From Pseudoalteromonas luteoviolacea S2607 (GTDB taxonomy: Bacteria > Pseudomonadota > Gammaproteobacteria > Enterobacterales > Alteromonadaceae), in NCBI RefSeq assembly GCF_001625575.1, contig NZ_AUXV01000003.1, positions 248,001 to 312,000 on the forward strand: DNA of 64,000 nt, given 5' to 3'. The translations under genes were made by a program, and so were the position numbers. Numbering within the stretch: position 1 is the stretch's first letter; each line of letters opens with the position of its first letter. This document shows positions 45,534 through 53,945 of this stretch, piece by piece. The notes below the pieces were generated by a model, which ran no database searches, was not told where the DNA came from, and worked only from the letters and a program-made list of their open reading frames with translations.

Positions 45534-46040
45534 TTAGTGGACTATATGTGGACGGTTAAAACCACCTTCCATTGCTGCATTGACTTTCTCAATTAACTCC
45601 GGAAGGTGGGGATGACAAGAAGCAAAGTTAATCAGCTCTTGTCTTGTTCTGTGTAAGTGGTGACAAGCAATCTCAACTATTTCTACCGAAGCATGCTGTA
45701 CTAAACTGAGCATTGCACTATGCACTTCTATTAATTGCTCGCAGGCTCTTTCTGGATTTGACAAAGCGATGAAGCAATCAGCTAAATTGTGAGCTGCTAC
45801 AACTAATGCAGGGCAACAATGCTCAATGGCAACTAGCTGTTCGTCACAAACTTCGCTGTTCACAAACCGTTCTAGCAAGTGACCTGCGAGGTTTAAAGCA
45901 CTCTGGTATCGATCTCTTGCAGAGTTAAACTCGCCATGTTGGAAAGCTTGGTTTCCAGATTTTATCGCGTATTGCCACGGCGCAAGCGCATACTCCAAAG
46001 GAGTGTCAACAGAAGTTTCTATTTGCTCAATTAGGGCCAT
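45534..46040 (-). CDS. TPR-like protein cotranscribed with sodA
   Basis: A 168-residue soluble protein made of helices in TPR style (YAIKSGNQAFQHGEFNSARDRYQSALNLAGHLLER, then VVAAHNLADCFIALSNPERACEQLIEVHS). It has several Cys and His residues (EHCCPALVVAAHN, ACHHLHRT), which may bind metal. The ATG at 46040 is chosen for the excellent GGGGAG upstream. It precedes sodA by 18 bp, so it is probably regulated together with it. I recognise no named family; it may assist SodA or metal handling, which is inference from the operon only. Confidence 0.65.
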   Translation of the reverse strand: MALIEQIETSVDTPLEYALAPWQYAIKSGNQAFQHGEFNSARDRYQSALNLAGHLLERFVNSEVCDEQLVAIEHCCPALVVAAHNLADCFIALSNPERACEQLIEVHSAMLSLVQHASVEIVEIACHHLHRTRQELINFASCHPHLPELIEKVNAAMEGGFNRPHIVH

Positions 46041-46095
46041 TATGCTCCCCTTAGATTGCTTTACACTCGACAACTATAAACAAAACCAACACCTT

Positions 46096-46120
46096 AATGC
46101 AAATTGTTTTTATTTGCATT
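46096..46120. promoter_or_regulatory. Inverted repeat upstream of the sodA operon
   Basis: AATGCAAAT and its exact complement ATTTGCATT separated by 7 nt (10-bp arms if the flanking T-A pair is counted). It lies 56-80 bp before the operon start, so it is a candidate operator. Partial similarity to Fur-type half-sites can be argued; no regulator is established. Confidence 0.4.
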
Positions 46121-46213
46121 ATTGGGATCATTTCTATTTATAGCGATATCTGAGCAAAAAAGTATGTAACCTAAAAGCACAAAAGTAAGCTAATAGCATA
46201 AATAACAACGAAA

Positions 46214-46230
46214 ATGAGAATAAGAATCAA
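46214..46230. promoter_or_regulatory. Fur-like site upstream of the bacterioferritin pair
   Basis: TGAGAAT-A-AGAATCA (46215-46229) matches the Fur 7-1-7 consensus at 11 of 14 positions. It sits about 32 bp upstream of the -35, a position suited to activation rather than blocking. Confidence 0.45.
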
Positions 46231-46260
46231 TTGATAAACTATTGATTTATAAGGAATTTA

Positions 46261-46288
46261 TTGACTTTACAATCTACATGGATAAAAT
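46261..46288 (+). promoter_or_regulatory. Promoter of the bacterioferritin operon
   Basis: -35 TTGACT (46261-46266), 16-bp spacer, -10 TAAAAT (46283-46288); start predicted near 46295, giving a short leader of about 26 nt with GAGGAAAG before the ATG. Confidence 0.6.
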
Positions 46289-46320
46289 AGCCACATCAGT
46301 CAGAGTTTGAGGAAAGACCT

Positions 46321-46791
46321 ATGAAAGGTAAACAAAAGATCATTGATGCATTTAATGCGCTACTGGCAAATGAGTTGGCAGCAATAGACCAGTATTTCAT
46401 CCATTCTCGAATGTATGAGGACTTTGGGCTTGATAAGTTGTATGAACGTCTTAACCACGAAATGGAAGAAGAAACAACGCACGCAGATTGGTTAATCAAA
46501 CGTATTCTGTTTTTAGAAGGCGTGCCAAATATGACTAAGCGCCGCGACCTGCTTATTGGTCATGACGTAAAATCAATGATGGAAAATGACCTCAAACTTG
46601 AATTAGAAGTTGTGGCTTGTGTTAAAGATGCAATCAAAGCGTGTGAAGAAGAGCAAGACTATCAATCACGTGCGGTTCTAGAAAAGCTACTATTTGATAC
46701 TGAAGAAGATCACGTTTATTGGCTTGAGCAACAACTTGGCCTCATTGAAAAAATTGGCATTCAAAACTATCTACAATCTCAACTAGGTTAA
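46321..46791 (+). CDS. bfr: Bacterioferritin subunit with ferroxidase site, no haem Met
   Basis: A 156-residue ferritin-like subunit of the 24-mer iron-storage shell. The di-iron ferroxidase ligands are complete: E18, E51, H54, E94, then E128 and H131, shifted by one through an inserted residue. The haem-ligand position 52 is Thr instead of Met, so this subunit should not coordinate haem. The second subunit, 12 bp downstream, has the opposite pattern, so the two probably make a mixed shell in which this one oxidises Fe(II). Confidence 0.93.
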   Translation: MKGKQKIIDAFNALLANELAAIDQYFIHSRMYEDFGLDKLYERLNHEMEEETTHADWLIKRILFLEGVPNMTKRRDLLIGHDVKSMMENDLKLELEVVACVKDAIKACEEEQDYQSRAVLEKLLFDTEEDHVYWLEQQLGLIEKIGIQNYLQSQLG

Positions 46792-46803
46792 GGAGTATTC
46801 TCA

Positions 46804-47268
46804 ATGAAAGGTGAAAGAGAAGTAATCGTAGCATTGAACAAAGTACTCGCAAACGAGCTAGTTGGTATCAACCAGTATTTTTTGCATGCCCGCATGTTCA
46901 AAGACTTTGGGTTTACCAAATTAGATAAAGCTGATTACAAAGTGTCGATTCAAAAAATGAAGAATGCAGACAGACTGATTGAGCGTATTCTGTTCTTAGA
47001 AGGACTACCAAATCTACAAGACTTGGGCAGGCTTAATATTGGCGAAAATGTACCAGAGATGATCAGTGCAAACATGCAATTTGAAGAAACATCTCTAGTC
47101 GACCTTCAACACGCCGTCGCGTTGTGTGAAGAAAAACAAGACTACATTAGTAGAGAAGCACTAGAGAATATTCAAAGTGAACAAGAAGAGCAAATTGACT
47201 GGCTTGAAACACAGTTGCAACTGCTTAAAACAACTGGCACAGAGAATTATCTACAGTCTCAGATGTAA
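46804..47268 (+). CDS. bfr: Bacterioferritin subunit with haem Met, ferroxidase lost
   Basis: A 154-residue bacterioferritin subunit. M52, the axial haem ligand, is present (IQKMKNAD), but the ferroxidase site is broken: E51 is Lys, H54 is Asn, and the His of the last helix is Gln (EEQIDWLE). E18 and E94 remain. It should bind haem at the subunit interface and help electron release, while the upstream subunit supplies iron oxidation. AAGGAG precedes the ATG and the gap is only 12 bp, so both are made from one message. Confidence 0.93.
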   Translation: MKGEREVIVALNKVLANELVGINQYFLHARMFKDFGFTKLDKADYKVSIQKMKNADRLIERILFLEGLPNLQDLGRLNIGENVPEMISANMQFEETSLVDLQHAVALCEEKQDYISREALENIQSEQEEQIDWLETQLQLLKTTGTENYLQSQM

Positions 47269-47277
47269 GTATTAAAT

Positions 47278-47312
47278 AATAAAAAAGGGCCTTAAGGCCC
47301 TTTTTTATTATT
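47278..47312. terminator. Bidirectional terminator between bfr pair and bfd
   Basis: AAAAAAGGGCCTT / AAGGCCCTTTTTT, a perfect A/T-flanked stem serving both convergent units. Confidence 0.92.
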
Positions 47313-47319
47313 TAAACTT

Positions 47320-47514
47320 TTACGCGACTTGCTCTGTCACATCTACAATCTCAATAAGCTTTTCATTCAGTATTTTCTTTGTGCAATTACAACACTTGCC
47401 GCACTGAGTACCAACCCCAAGATCTTTACTTAGATCTCTCATGGATCTTGCACCCTCATCGATTGCTTGTGCGATTTTTTTGTCAGTAACTCCGTGACAA
47501 ATACAAATATACAT
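47320..47514 (-). CDS. bfd: Bacterioferritin-associated ferredoxin
   Basis: A 64-residue [2Fe-2S] protein that passes electrons to bacterioferritin haem so that stored iron is released. The four cluster cysteines are at C4, C6 (YICICHGVTD) and C38, C41 (GTQCGKCC), the BFD-type Fer2 pattern. Normal length. It is convergent with the bfr genes and has its own upstream Fur-like site, consistent with iron-starvation induction while bfr is favoured when iron is plentiful. Confidence 0.93.
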   Translation of the reverse strand: MYICICHGVTDKKIAQAIDEGARSMRDLSKDLGVGTQCGKCCNCTKKILNEKLIEIVDVTEQVA

Positions 47515-47598
47515 GAATGAAAACCAATCTCAATTACATCAACTGGGACTAAGTTTAATCTAAACAAAAATAGTTATCAACAAGCATAAGCATAAAAA

Positions 47599-47613
47599 TG
47601 AGAATAATTACTA
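47599..47613. promoter_or_regulatory. Fur-like site upstream of bfd
   Basis: TGAGAAT-A-ATTACTA matches the Fur 7-1-7 consensus at 11 of 14 positions, 85 bp before the bfd start. A second partial match (TGATAAC-T-ATTTTTG, minus strand) lies closer, near 47570-47584. Confidence 0.45.
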
Positions 47614-47692
47614 ATAGCATTGATCAATAAGGAGTTTTATTTTCCTTCAGTGCTTCGATGCTGTCGATTTTCGCAATAAAGCAACGCTACTT

Positions 47693-50452
47693 TTATCGTC
47701 CCCAACTTTTAAGGCACGAGTATAATGCTTTAGACTCAATTGGCTTCGCTACAAAATCATCCATGCCAGCTTTGAGGCACTTTTCTTTATCTTCTGCAAA
47801 AGCATTGGCCGTAATTGCAATAATATAGGGTTGTCCATAGATATCTGGGTTTTGGCGAATAGTGCGTGTACACTCAAAGCCATCCATATTTGGCATTTGG
47901 CAGTCCATTAAAATGATATCGAAATCCTGACCCTTGAGAGCTTTAAGCGCTTCAATGCCATCCATTGCTTTTGAGATAAGCCCACCGGTTTTTTCCAAAA
48001 ACTGAGTCGCTACAATCTGGTTAATCGGGTTATCCTCAACCAATAGCAGTCTCACATTTTCAAGATTCGGAATCTCCGCACTAATCGATTTTGGTTTTGG
48101 TGCATCGCCACGCTTTACGGGGATCTCCACAATAAACTCACTGCCAACGTTTTCTGTGGAGTGAAAGGTCAATTGTCCACCCATTAAAGCGACTAAGCGT
48201 TTACAAATTGTCAGACCAAGTCCTGTGCCACCATACTTTCTTGTCGTGGACAAATCAGCTTGCGTGAACTCATCAAATAAATCTTTTTGAGCGCTTTTTG
48301 CAATACCAATCCCAGTATCTTTGACCTTGAGTCTAAGGAAGCCTTCACTGTAATCCACCGTAAAGTCTATTTTGCCCTGTTCGGTGAATTTGCCTGCATT
48401 ACTAAGTAGATTGTTAATAACTTGACTAAGTCTAAGGTCATCAAGTACTAAAACTGTAGGCACCTGCTCATCTAACACATGATTAAACTCTACGTTCGGC
48501 TTAGATAGAGACTTTTCGAAAGCAGTAGAAATGGCGATAACAAAATCGGATACATCCGTATCGTGCAGAGAAAGCTCCAATGCACCCGCCTCTATTTTTG
48601 AGTAGTCTAAAATATCGTTAAGGATCAATAACAGTTTATGTGCAGACTGGTGAATAATATCAAGTTGTGTTTTGGAGTTTGCTTCAAGCTCATTGCTAAT
48701 TAATTCTTCAGACATACCTATAATGCCGTTTAGAGGTGTGCGAATTTCATGACTCATGTTAGCTAAAAACTGGCTTTTAGCTGAGCTGGCTTTATTCGCT
48801 TGATCTAAAGCTTTAATAAGCTCTTCCGTTTTTTCGCTGACCTCGATCTCCAGGTGTTCATTAAAATCTTTTAGCTTTCGGTTGAGCTGTGCGTTTTCCT
48901 CGTTTGCACTATTTAATTTTGCGAAGCTCGTTGATAGTTTAAACGCCAATTGGGAAAATTGTTGCTGCAAAGTAATGACCTCTAAGCAACTTCCCTCTTG
49001 AGTGTTACTGACTTCAGACATTTTTTTACTGGGGTCGAACGAGTTAATACTGTGGCTCAAATCAACAATCGGCTTGGTAAATACCCTCGTCATTCGGTTC
49101 ACTAAAAAACTACTAATCGCAATGATAAACAAAGCTAAAACAAAAGACTGTATCCAAGCCGAAGCGACTGCCAAGTTTACGTGCTTACGCTCTATTAGGC
49201 TTATAACACGCCAATTAAAAATGTCCGATTGTACGCTTTGTCGATAGTACACATCTCGGTTATTGCTAATATAAACTTGGTCTGTCGATTCAGTAAGTGC
49301 AACTAGCTGTTCATTAGCTACATTATCCAGAATGTTAAAATCAGATTTCAAAGAACTAAATACGATATTGTTTTCATGATCAACAATTAGCAGGTGCCCT
49401 TTTTGCGCGAGTACTTTGGGAATAAACTGCTCAAATGATTCGAAGAATAAAGAGCTCTCTACTATCCCTTTAAACTCCCCGTCTTCATACAGAGGTGCAG
49501 ACACCGCAACGACCGGATCATTACCAAACCCCCTGCCTTGAAATATCCCAGATACATAGCCGTTAGGATAGTAAGGTGCTTGAATAAAATACTCTCTGTC
49601 TGCAACGGAAGGAACCTCACCCACAAGGCTTGTTTTTAAAGCGTTGGGGTAAAAATGGGTCACATACGCACTTTGATCAGCAACAATCGCGGTTCTGAAG
49701 TTTGGATAAGTATCAACAAGCCGATTTATAACTTGTTGCTTATCTACGCCAGACTGTATATCTTGCGCAGCAATATTGATAGCTCTGCGATAGCTTTCAA
49801 GATAATCATCAATTTGTTTCAACGCACTCACAGAAGCATCGTGTAGTTGAGCGGTGACTTCAAATTCTATGCGCTTATAATGGCTATTAGTCAAAACGAT
49901 TGTTGTGATCAATACAACCAATATGATGAGATGACTAATCATATAGTTTAAGATTTGGTACAGAGACTTTGCTTGCCAAACACGTTTAAATAGAAAAAGC
50001 GACGTAAGATCGACAATGGCCAAATATACCGCGGCATTTATCATATATTTTGCAAGGGCGGTGAAAATTACTAGCAGGGTGAGCCCTAACACAAATTTAC
50101 CCATGATAAATAAGATGGGAATGCCAAAGAGCACCCAAAACCCTAGTCCTCTTATAAACAGGGGCTTGTTAGCGCGCACACAAAAAACTTGCAACCACAA
50201 AATTTCTATAAGAAATACGACGGAAGGTAGACAATGCCCCCAACGGTACAATAAGAACATTGCACCAATCCCAACAGCGAGAACGGCATATTGCCACCCT
50301 AATGCTAATAAGCAAAGAATGACAAACAACTGCCCAAATAGGAACTCTGAGCTATCTAAAAACCAAATTGGTAGTAGGTTGGCAACCCCACCCAACACGC
50401 CCAAAAAGAGCGCCACAACCAGTTTTGGTAACTTTGAAATGTGATTTAGCAA
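47693..50452 (-). CDS. Hybrid sensor histidine kinase with dCache-like sensor
   Basis: A 919-residue membrane kinase. The start is a TTG with AAGGAG 6 bp upstream. A multi-helix membrane region (about 1-165) is followed by another helix (about 175-195), a periplasmic dCache-like sensor (about 200-435, YPNFRTAIVADQS and DREYFIQAPYYPNGYVSGI), a helix, a HAMP/coiled linker, HisKA with H568 (NMSHEIRTPLNGIIGM), HATPase (GGTGLGLTICKRL) and a receiver with D850 (ILMDCQMPNMDGFE). It probably senses a small ligand outside and works in a phosphorelay; no Hpt or regulator gene is adjacent. Confidence 0.92.
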   Translation of the reverse strand: MLNHISKLPKLVVALFLGVLGGVANLLPIWFLDSSEFLFGQLFVILCLLALGWQYAVLAVGIGAMFLLYRWGHCLPSVVFLIEILWLQVFCVRANKPLFIRGLGFWVLFGIPILFIMGKFVLGLTLLVIFTALAKYMINAAVYLAIVDLTSLFLFKRVWQAKSLYQILNYMISHLIILVVLITTIVLTNSHYKRIEFEVTAQLHDASVSALKQIDDYLESYRRAINIAAQDIQSGVDKQQVINRLVDTYPNFRTAIVADQSAYVTHFYPNALKTSLVGEVPSVADREYFIQAPYYPNGYVSGIFQGRGFGNDPVVAVSAPLYEDGEFKGIVESSLFFESFEQFIPKVLAQKGHLLIVDHENNIVFSSLKSDFNILDNVANEQLVALTESTDQVYISNNRDVYYRQSVQSDIFNWRVISLIERKHVNLAVASAWIQSFVLALFIIAISSFLVNRMTRVFTKPIVDLSHSINSFDPSKKMSEVSNTQEGSCLEVITLQQQFSQLAFKLSTSFAKLNSANEENAQLNRKLKDFNEHLEIEVSEKTEELIKALDQANKASSAKSQFLANMSHEIRTPLNGIIGMSEELISNELEANSKTQLDIIHQSAHKLLLILNDILDYSKIEAGALELSLHDTDVSDFVIAISTAFEKSLSKPNVEFNHVLDEQVPTVLVLDDLRLSQVINNLLSNAGKFTEQGKIDFTVDYSEGFLRLKVKDTGIGIAKSAQKDLFDEFTQADLSTTRKYGGTGLGLTICKRLVALMGGQLTFHSTENVGSEFIVEIPVKRGDAPKPKSISAEIPNLENVRLLLVEDNPINQIVATQFLEKTGGLISKAMDGIEALKALKGQDFDIILMDCQMPNMDGFECTRTIRQNPDIYGQPYIIAITANAFAEDKEKCLKAGMDDFVAKPIESKALYSCLKSWGR

Positions 50453-50509
50453 TACCAGCTCCTTTTATATTCTATTAAAAAATAAAGGAAAGCTGGGTAT
50501 TTGCCAAGT

Positions 50510-51400
50510 TTAATGGTGGGGACAATCGTGACTTTCTATTTGCAAAACGCACTTTTCGACTGAAAAAAGCTGTTTTAGCCTTGCTTCAACTTGATAGCGA
50601 CAGGCATCGTCATGCATTTCAATTGTACAATGGTGCTTTAAAACAATATGCGCACCGACCATCAAGGTGCTTTCAGTATTTGAGACCGTGACATTGTGCA
50701 CACTTTCAACATGTTCAGTATTTACAATAGCTTGCTCCACACTCTCGACGGCTGGTAATGAATCACTTTTATCAAACAATCCAACAATACAGGTCTTTAT
50801 TACTTTCAAACCAGTAAACAATACAAAGCAAGAAATCAACATGCTAGAAAGCACATCAATTATATTCCATCCAGTCAAATGAATTAAAATACCAGCAACG
50901 AAGGTCGATACTGTTGAGAGTAAATCAAAGAAAGAGTGCAAAAAAACCGCATAGACATTGATACTGTCTTTTCGGCCTTTATACAAAACCCAAGCAGCTA
51001 AGCCATGAAACAAAAACCCCACACCAGCAACCGTAGACATGACAAATGTATTAACCTCATGAACATGCCCTTGAGTATGCAATTCAATTCTTTCTGTCGC
51101 TTCTAGGAGAATTATAATTGCGATGGACAAATACAGCACACCATTCAACAGGCCGCCTGTGTACTCAGCTTTTTTATACCCGTCATTGAAGTTTTTAGCT
51201 AGTTTTACCGCTACAGTAGACGCTACCAATGCTATGAATAAAGAACTATTGTGCACAAACAAGTGCCCAGCATCTGCTAAAACAGCCAGTGAGTTAGCGT
51301 AATGAGCCGCAACTACTTGAATTAGCATGAATGTACATGTCAAGGCAAGCGCGATGAGTAAGCGCTTACGAGAAGCCTCATGAGTTGTAAGATCGGTCAT
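50510..51400 (-). CDS. Cation diffusion facilitator (zinc-type) with altered metal site
   Basis: A 296-residue inner-membrane CDF protein, which would export Zn2+ or a similar cation by proton exchange. Six helices and a His-containing C-terminal domain (HIVLKHHCTIEMHDD, CVLQIESHDCPHH) are present. In helix 2 the usual metal-site motif HxxxD reads H46-LFV-H50, so the Asp is His, whereas helix 5 keeps its HxxxD (HSFFD). This may change metal preference. It is followed by the hybrid kinase and preceded by the NERD gene on the same strand, without a clear operon. Confidence 0.88.
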   Translation of the reverse strand: MTDLTTHEASRKRLLIALALTCTFMLIQVVAAHYANSLAVLADAGHLFVHNSSLFIALVASTVAVKLAKNFNDGYKKAEYTGGLLNGVLYLSIAIIILLEATERIELHTQGHVHEVNTFVMSTVAGVGFLFHGLAAWVLYKGRKDSINVYAVFLHSFFDLLSTVSTFVAGILIHLTGWNIIDVLSSMLISCFVLFTGLKVIKTCIVGLFDKSDSLPAVESVEQAIVNTEHVESVHNVTVSNTESTLMVGAHIVLKHHCTIEMHDDACRYQVEARLKQLFSVEKCVLQIESHDCPHH

Positions 51401-51543
51401 TCGAAACTTGAGAAACCTTTGTAACTAATAATTAGAGGGTACTAATGATAAAAGACGGCAATTGTAACCCTATTTTTTATCAGACGCACCAAAAATCATA
51501 ATATTTAGCAAATAAATAAGCAATTTGCCCCTGTTAGCCAAAT

Positions 51544-52743
51544 CTATGAATTACTTACCAATGTAGAATCTGGATTTAACCGATTTTCGGCCGAATACAA
51601 TCGTTGTTCAAAATATCTAAGCTGTTCGTAACTAAACATAAACTGCGTATAGCGCATTACCTCTAGCGGCACCTCTTTACTGGTGAAGCAGTTGAACGGT
51701 TTACCAGGGAAAAAGTCAGTTTGCTCGTCAAACACAACTAAATATCTCACTCCACTTTTGGCACCTATACAACTTGCCAAATTCGATACTCGTAACTTAG
51801 CTGCATTGACAGGGTTCAAAAAGAAGTTAGAGGATCCTTCTTGAATGACGTTCCACATTTCACCTTGAATGTCTGCTTCAATGACACCTGTTTGGGGGCA
51901 GTAAACAAGCACAAATACTCCAAAGGGAGACAACACGATGCCATCAATATCCAGTTCCTCCAATAGTGGGCTCATACTGCGATACAGAACAATATACTTT
52001 TTGTTATCCAATTTACTTGTTAATGATTTATACGTTTCTTTGAATGTACGCTTGCGCACGATATGTGTTGTTTGCTTGGGGCGAAGTAAAAACTTCAAAA
52101 TCTCAATAGAGACATAACCTGCAATAATCACACTAAGCCACATAGTAAATCGACCAAAATGCCCTCTATCGGGCTCTTCGTATACGATATCTAATGCTTT
52201 ATCATCGAAATCAGCCTCTAATATTGGATCAACGCGCGGGCTTTGAGCTTCCTCTGCAGTAGTAAGCAACTCCGCTCCTTGAGTATCTTTTTGCTGTAAA
52301 GCTTGAACCGTGTTCTTTTTTTGCATCGCTTCTTTTCGAAGTAGCTGTTCAAAAGCTTCTCGTTGCTGTGCTACTTGTTCAGCACATTTTACCGCACTGG
52401 CAAAGTCTTGCTCACCATGGTGACAAATCATTGGTTTATGGAAAAACCTTTGCCATCTTTCACGGGTCGCTTCGTCCATAAAAATGGATACACCAAAAGA
52501 ACGGTTTGCGTTTTGGTCTACTTGAGAAGTTATTTGGCTGCTTGCACGGGGAGATTGGCAGTATGTCTGTAAACGCTCGATCAGCCTTCTTAATCGAGCA
52601 TCTTCGCCTTCTTTTAACGCATTGTTTTGACGTAAAAACTGGAGCTCAGAAGCGAAACGAGCACACTGTCTTTGGTCAAGCTGCTCTGTATTAGCAGCAA
52701 CACTGCTTGAAAATATGATAAAAAACAAAATCCATCTGTTCAT
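51544..52743 (-). CDS. Membrane protein with NERD-like domain
   Basis: A 399-residue protein: signal peptide or anchor (WILFFIIFSSSVAA), a helical Gln/Arg-rich periplasmic region with several cysteines (about 20-150), one membrane helix (WLSVIIAGYVSIEILKFLL, about 205-225), then a C-terminal domain like NERD (nuclease-related): NKKYIVLYRSMSPLLEELDIDGIVLSPFGVFVLVYCPQTG and GEMWNVI. The catalytic residues of real nucleases are not evident, so activity is doubtful. It follows two WD40-like lipoprotein genes on the same strand (gap 71 bp) and may work with them at the envelope. Function unknown. Confidence 0.65.
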   Translation of the reverse strand: MNRWILFFIIFSSSVAANTEQLDQRQCARFASELQFLRQNNALKEGEDARLRRLIERLQTYCQSPRASSQITSQVDQNANRSFGVSIFMDEATRERWQRFFHKPMICHHGEQDFASAVKCAEQVAQQREAFEQLLRKEAMQKKNTVQALQQKDTQGAELLTTAEEAQSPRVDPILEADFDDKALDIVYEEPDRGHFGRFTMWLSVIIAGYVSIEILKFLLRPKQTTHIVRKRTFKETYKSLTSKLDNKKYIVLYRSMSPLLEELDIDGIVLSPFGVFVLVYCPQTGVIEADIQGEMWNVIQEGSSNFFLNPVNAAKLRVSNLASCIGAKSGVRYLVVFDEQTDFFPGKPFNCFTSKEVPLEVMRYTQFMFSYEQLRYFEQRLYSAENRLNPDSTLVSNS

Positions 52744-52814
52744 CGTCTCTATACCTAATTGTAAAATGGTACCAAGCTTATAAACTATGCCTAAGCTTGC
52801 GTACCTCGCGATGC

Positions 52815-53813
52815 CTATTTAGTTGCAAGCATATTTAATGCCCACTCCTCTAATAATCCATCGCTACTCAATGTTACGAGCTTTTCCCGACTTGGCGCAT
52901 ACATATCAACTATGGTCGCTCCAGCATTGAGCGTATCAATTTGCCAAGTGCCAAGCTCATTACCACTTTTGGTGTCCCATATGGTGAGGTGGGACTTTGA
53001 AGATGACGTTGCTAAATAAGCACTTTGTTCGATAAACAAGGCTTTACGAAAAACTTTAAACCTAGCCATATACTTTAACTCGCTTTTATTCGCACCATCC
53101 AAAAGCGAAGCGATCACTTGATTATCCAATGCATCTGAAACAAAGAACTCAGAAAAATCACGTCTTACGGCCAGACTAGTCACGCGATGGTTAAATTCCT
53201 TCGTGAATAACGGTTCTGGCGAGCCAAACTGCCAAAGCGCTAACTTACCGTCCTGAGCTGCAGTCATCACCATTTCACCCTTGTCATCCCACTGGACATG
53301 CATAACAGGTCGAGAATGAGGTGCGAACTGGTTATTCACTTGGGTATGTAAATTAGCCATGTTTACCGTACCATCAGACATAGCCACAACAATTTTATCC
53401 ATTGTTGGTGCTAGGGCAACCGAGGTGATATACGCGTAACCTGATACACCATTAAAGGTTACTTTCGTGACTAGTTTTTGCTTTGGTAACGACCAGAATT
53501 GAAGCTGGTTATCTCCAACAACAATGAGCATAGTATTGTCCTGAGACAGCACAACTTCCCGAACTAATTCAGGCATTTTTTCTTGGGGGACTGAAAATTC
53601 GGACGTGCGGCTATTCATTTCCCACACATGCAATGAATTAGTGCTGTCGACAGTCACCATTTTACTGCCGTCAGCCGAGAAGTGGCCAATTAACACACCG
53701 TTATTGCCTAATTTGTCTAGGGTTCCCTTGCTCAATGCGACGTCTTCGTCACACCCAACTAGTAACACAGAGGCAATAATTACAATCAGTCTAAACAACA
53801 TGGCTTTAGTCAC
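52815..53813 (-). CDS. WD40-like repeat lipoprotein, copy 2
   Basis: A 332-residue lipoprotein with the lipobox LVGC (RLIVIIASVLLVGCDED) and a beta-propeller of WD40-like repeats ending in W or F: LHVWEMNS, LQFWSLPK, LALWQFGS, LTIWDTKSG, LEEWALN. It is the same length as the neighbouring gene at 53946 and colinear with it (shared FVSDALD-QV, LATSSSK and TLSSDGLLEEW segments), so the two arose by tandem duplication and then diverged. Probably an envelope scaffold for protein contacts. Role unknown. Confidence 0.8.
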   Translation of the reverse strand: MTKAMLFRLIVIIASVLLVGCDEDVALSKGTLDKLGNNGVLIGHFSADGSKMVTVDSTNSLHVWEMNSRTSEFSVPQEKMPELVREVVLSQDNTMLIVVGDNQLQFWSLPKQKLVTKVTFNGVSGYAYITSVALAPTMDKIVVAMSDGTVNMANLHTQVNNQFAPHSRPVMHVQWDDKGEMVMTAAQDGKLALWQFGSPEPLFTKEFNHRVTSLAVRRDFSEFFVSDALDNQVIASLLDGANKSELKYMARFKVFRKALFIEQSAYLATSSSKSHLTIWDTKSGNELGTWQIDTLNAGATIVDMYAPSREKLVTLSSDGLLEEWALNMLATK

Positions 53814-53945
53814 TCTAAATCTGCGGCAAGATAAACCGACTGGTGATAGTATAGTCTTTTATGCGATTGTACAGTTTAATCTTGCAATTTGTTTGCGCGT
53901 TTGTCATCACACGACAGGTGAGCTGAAAAAGCAAAGTTCAGGCCA

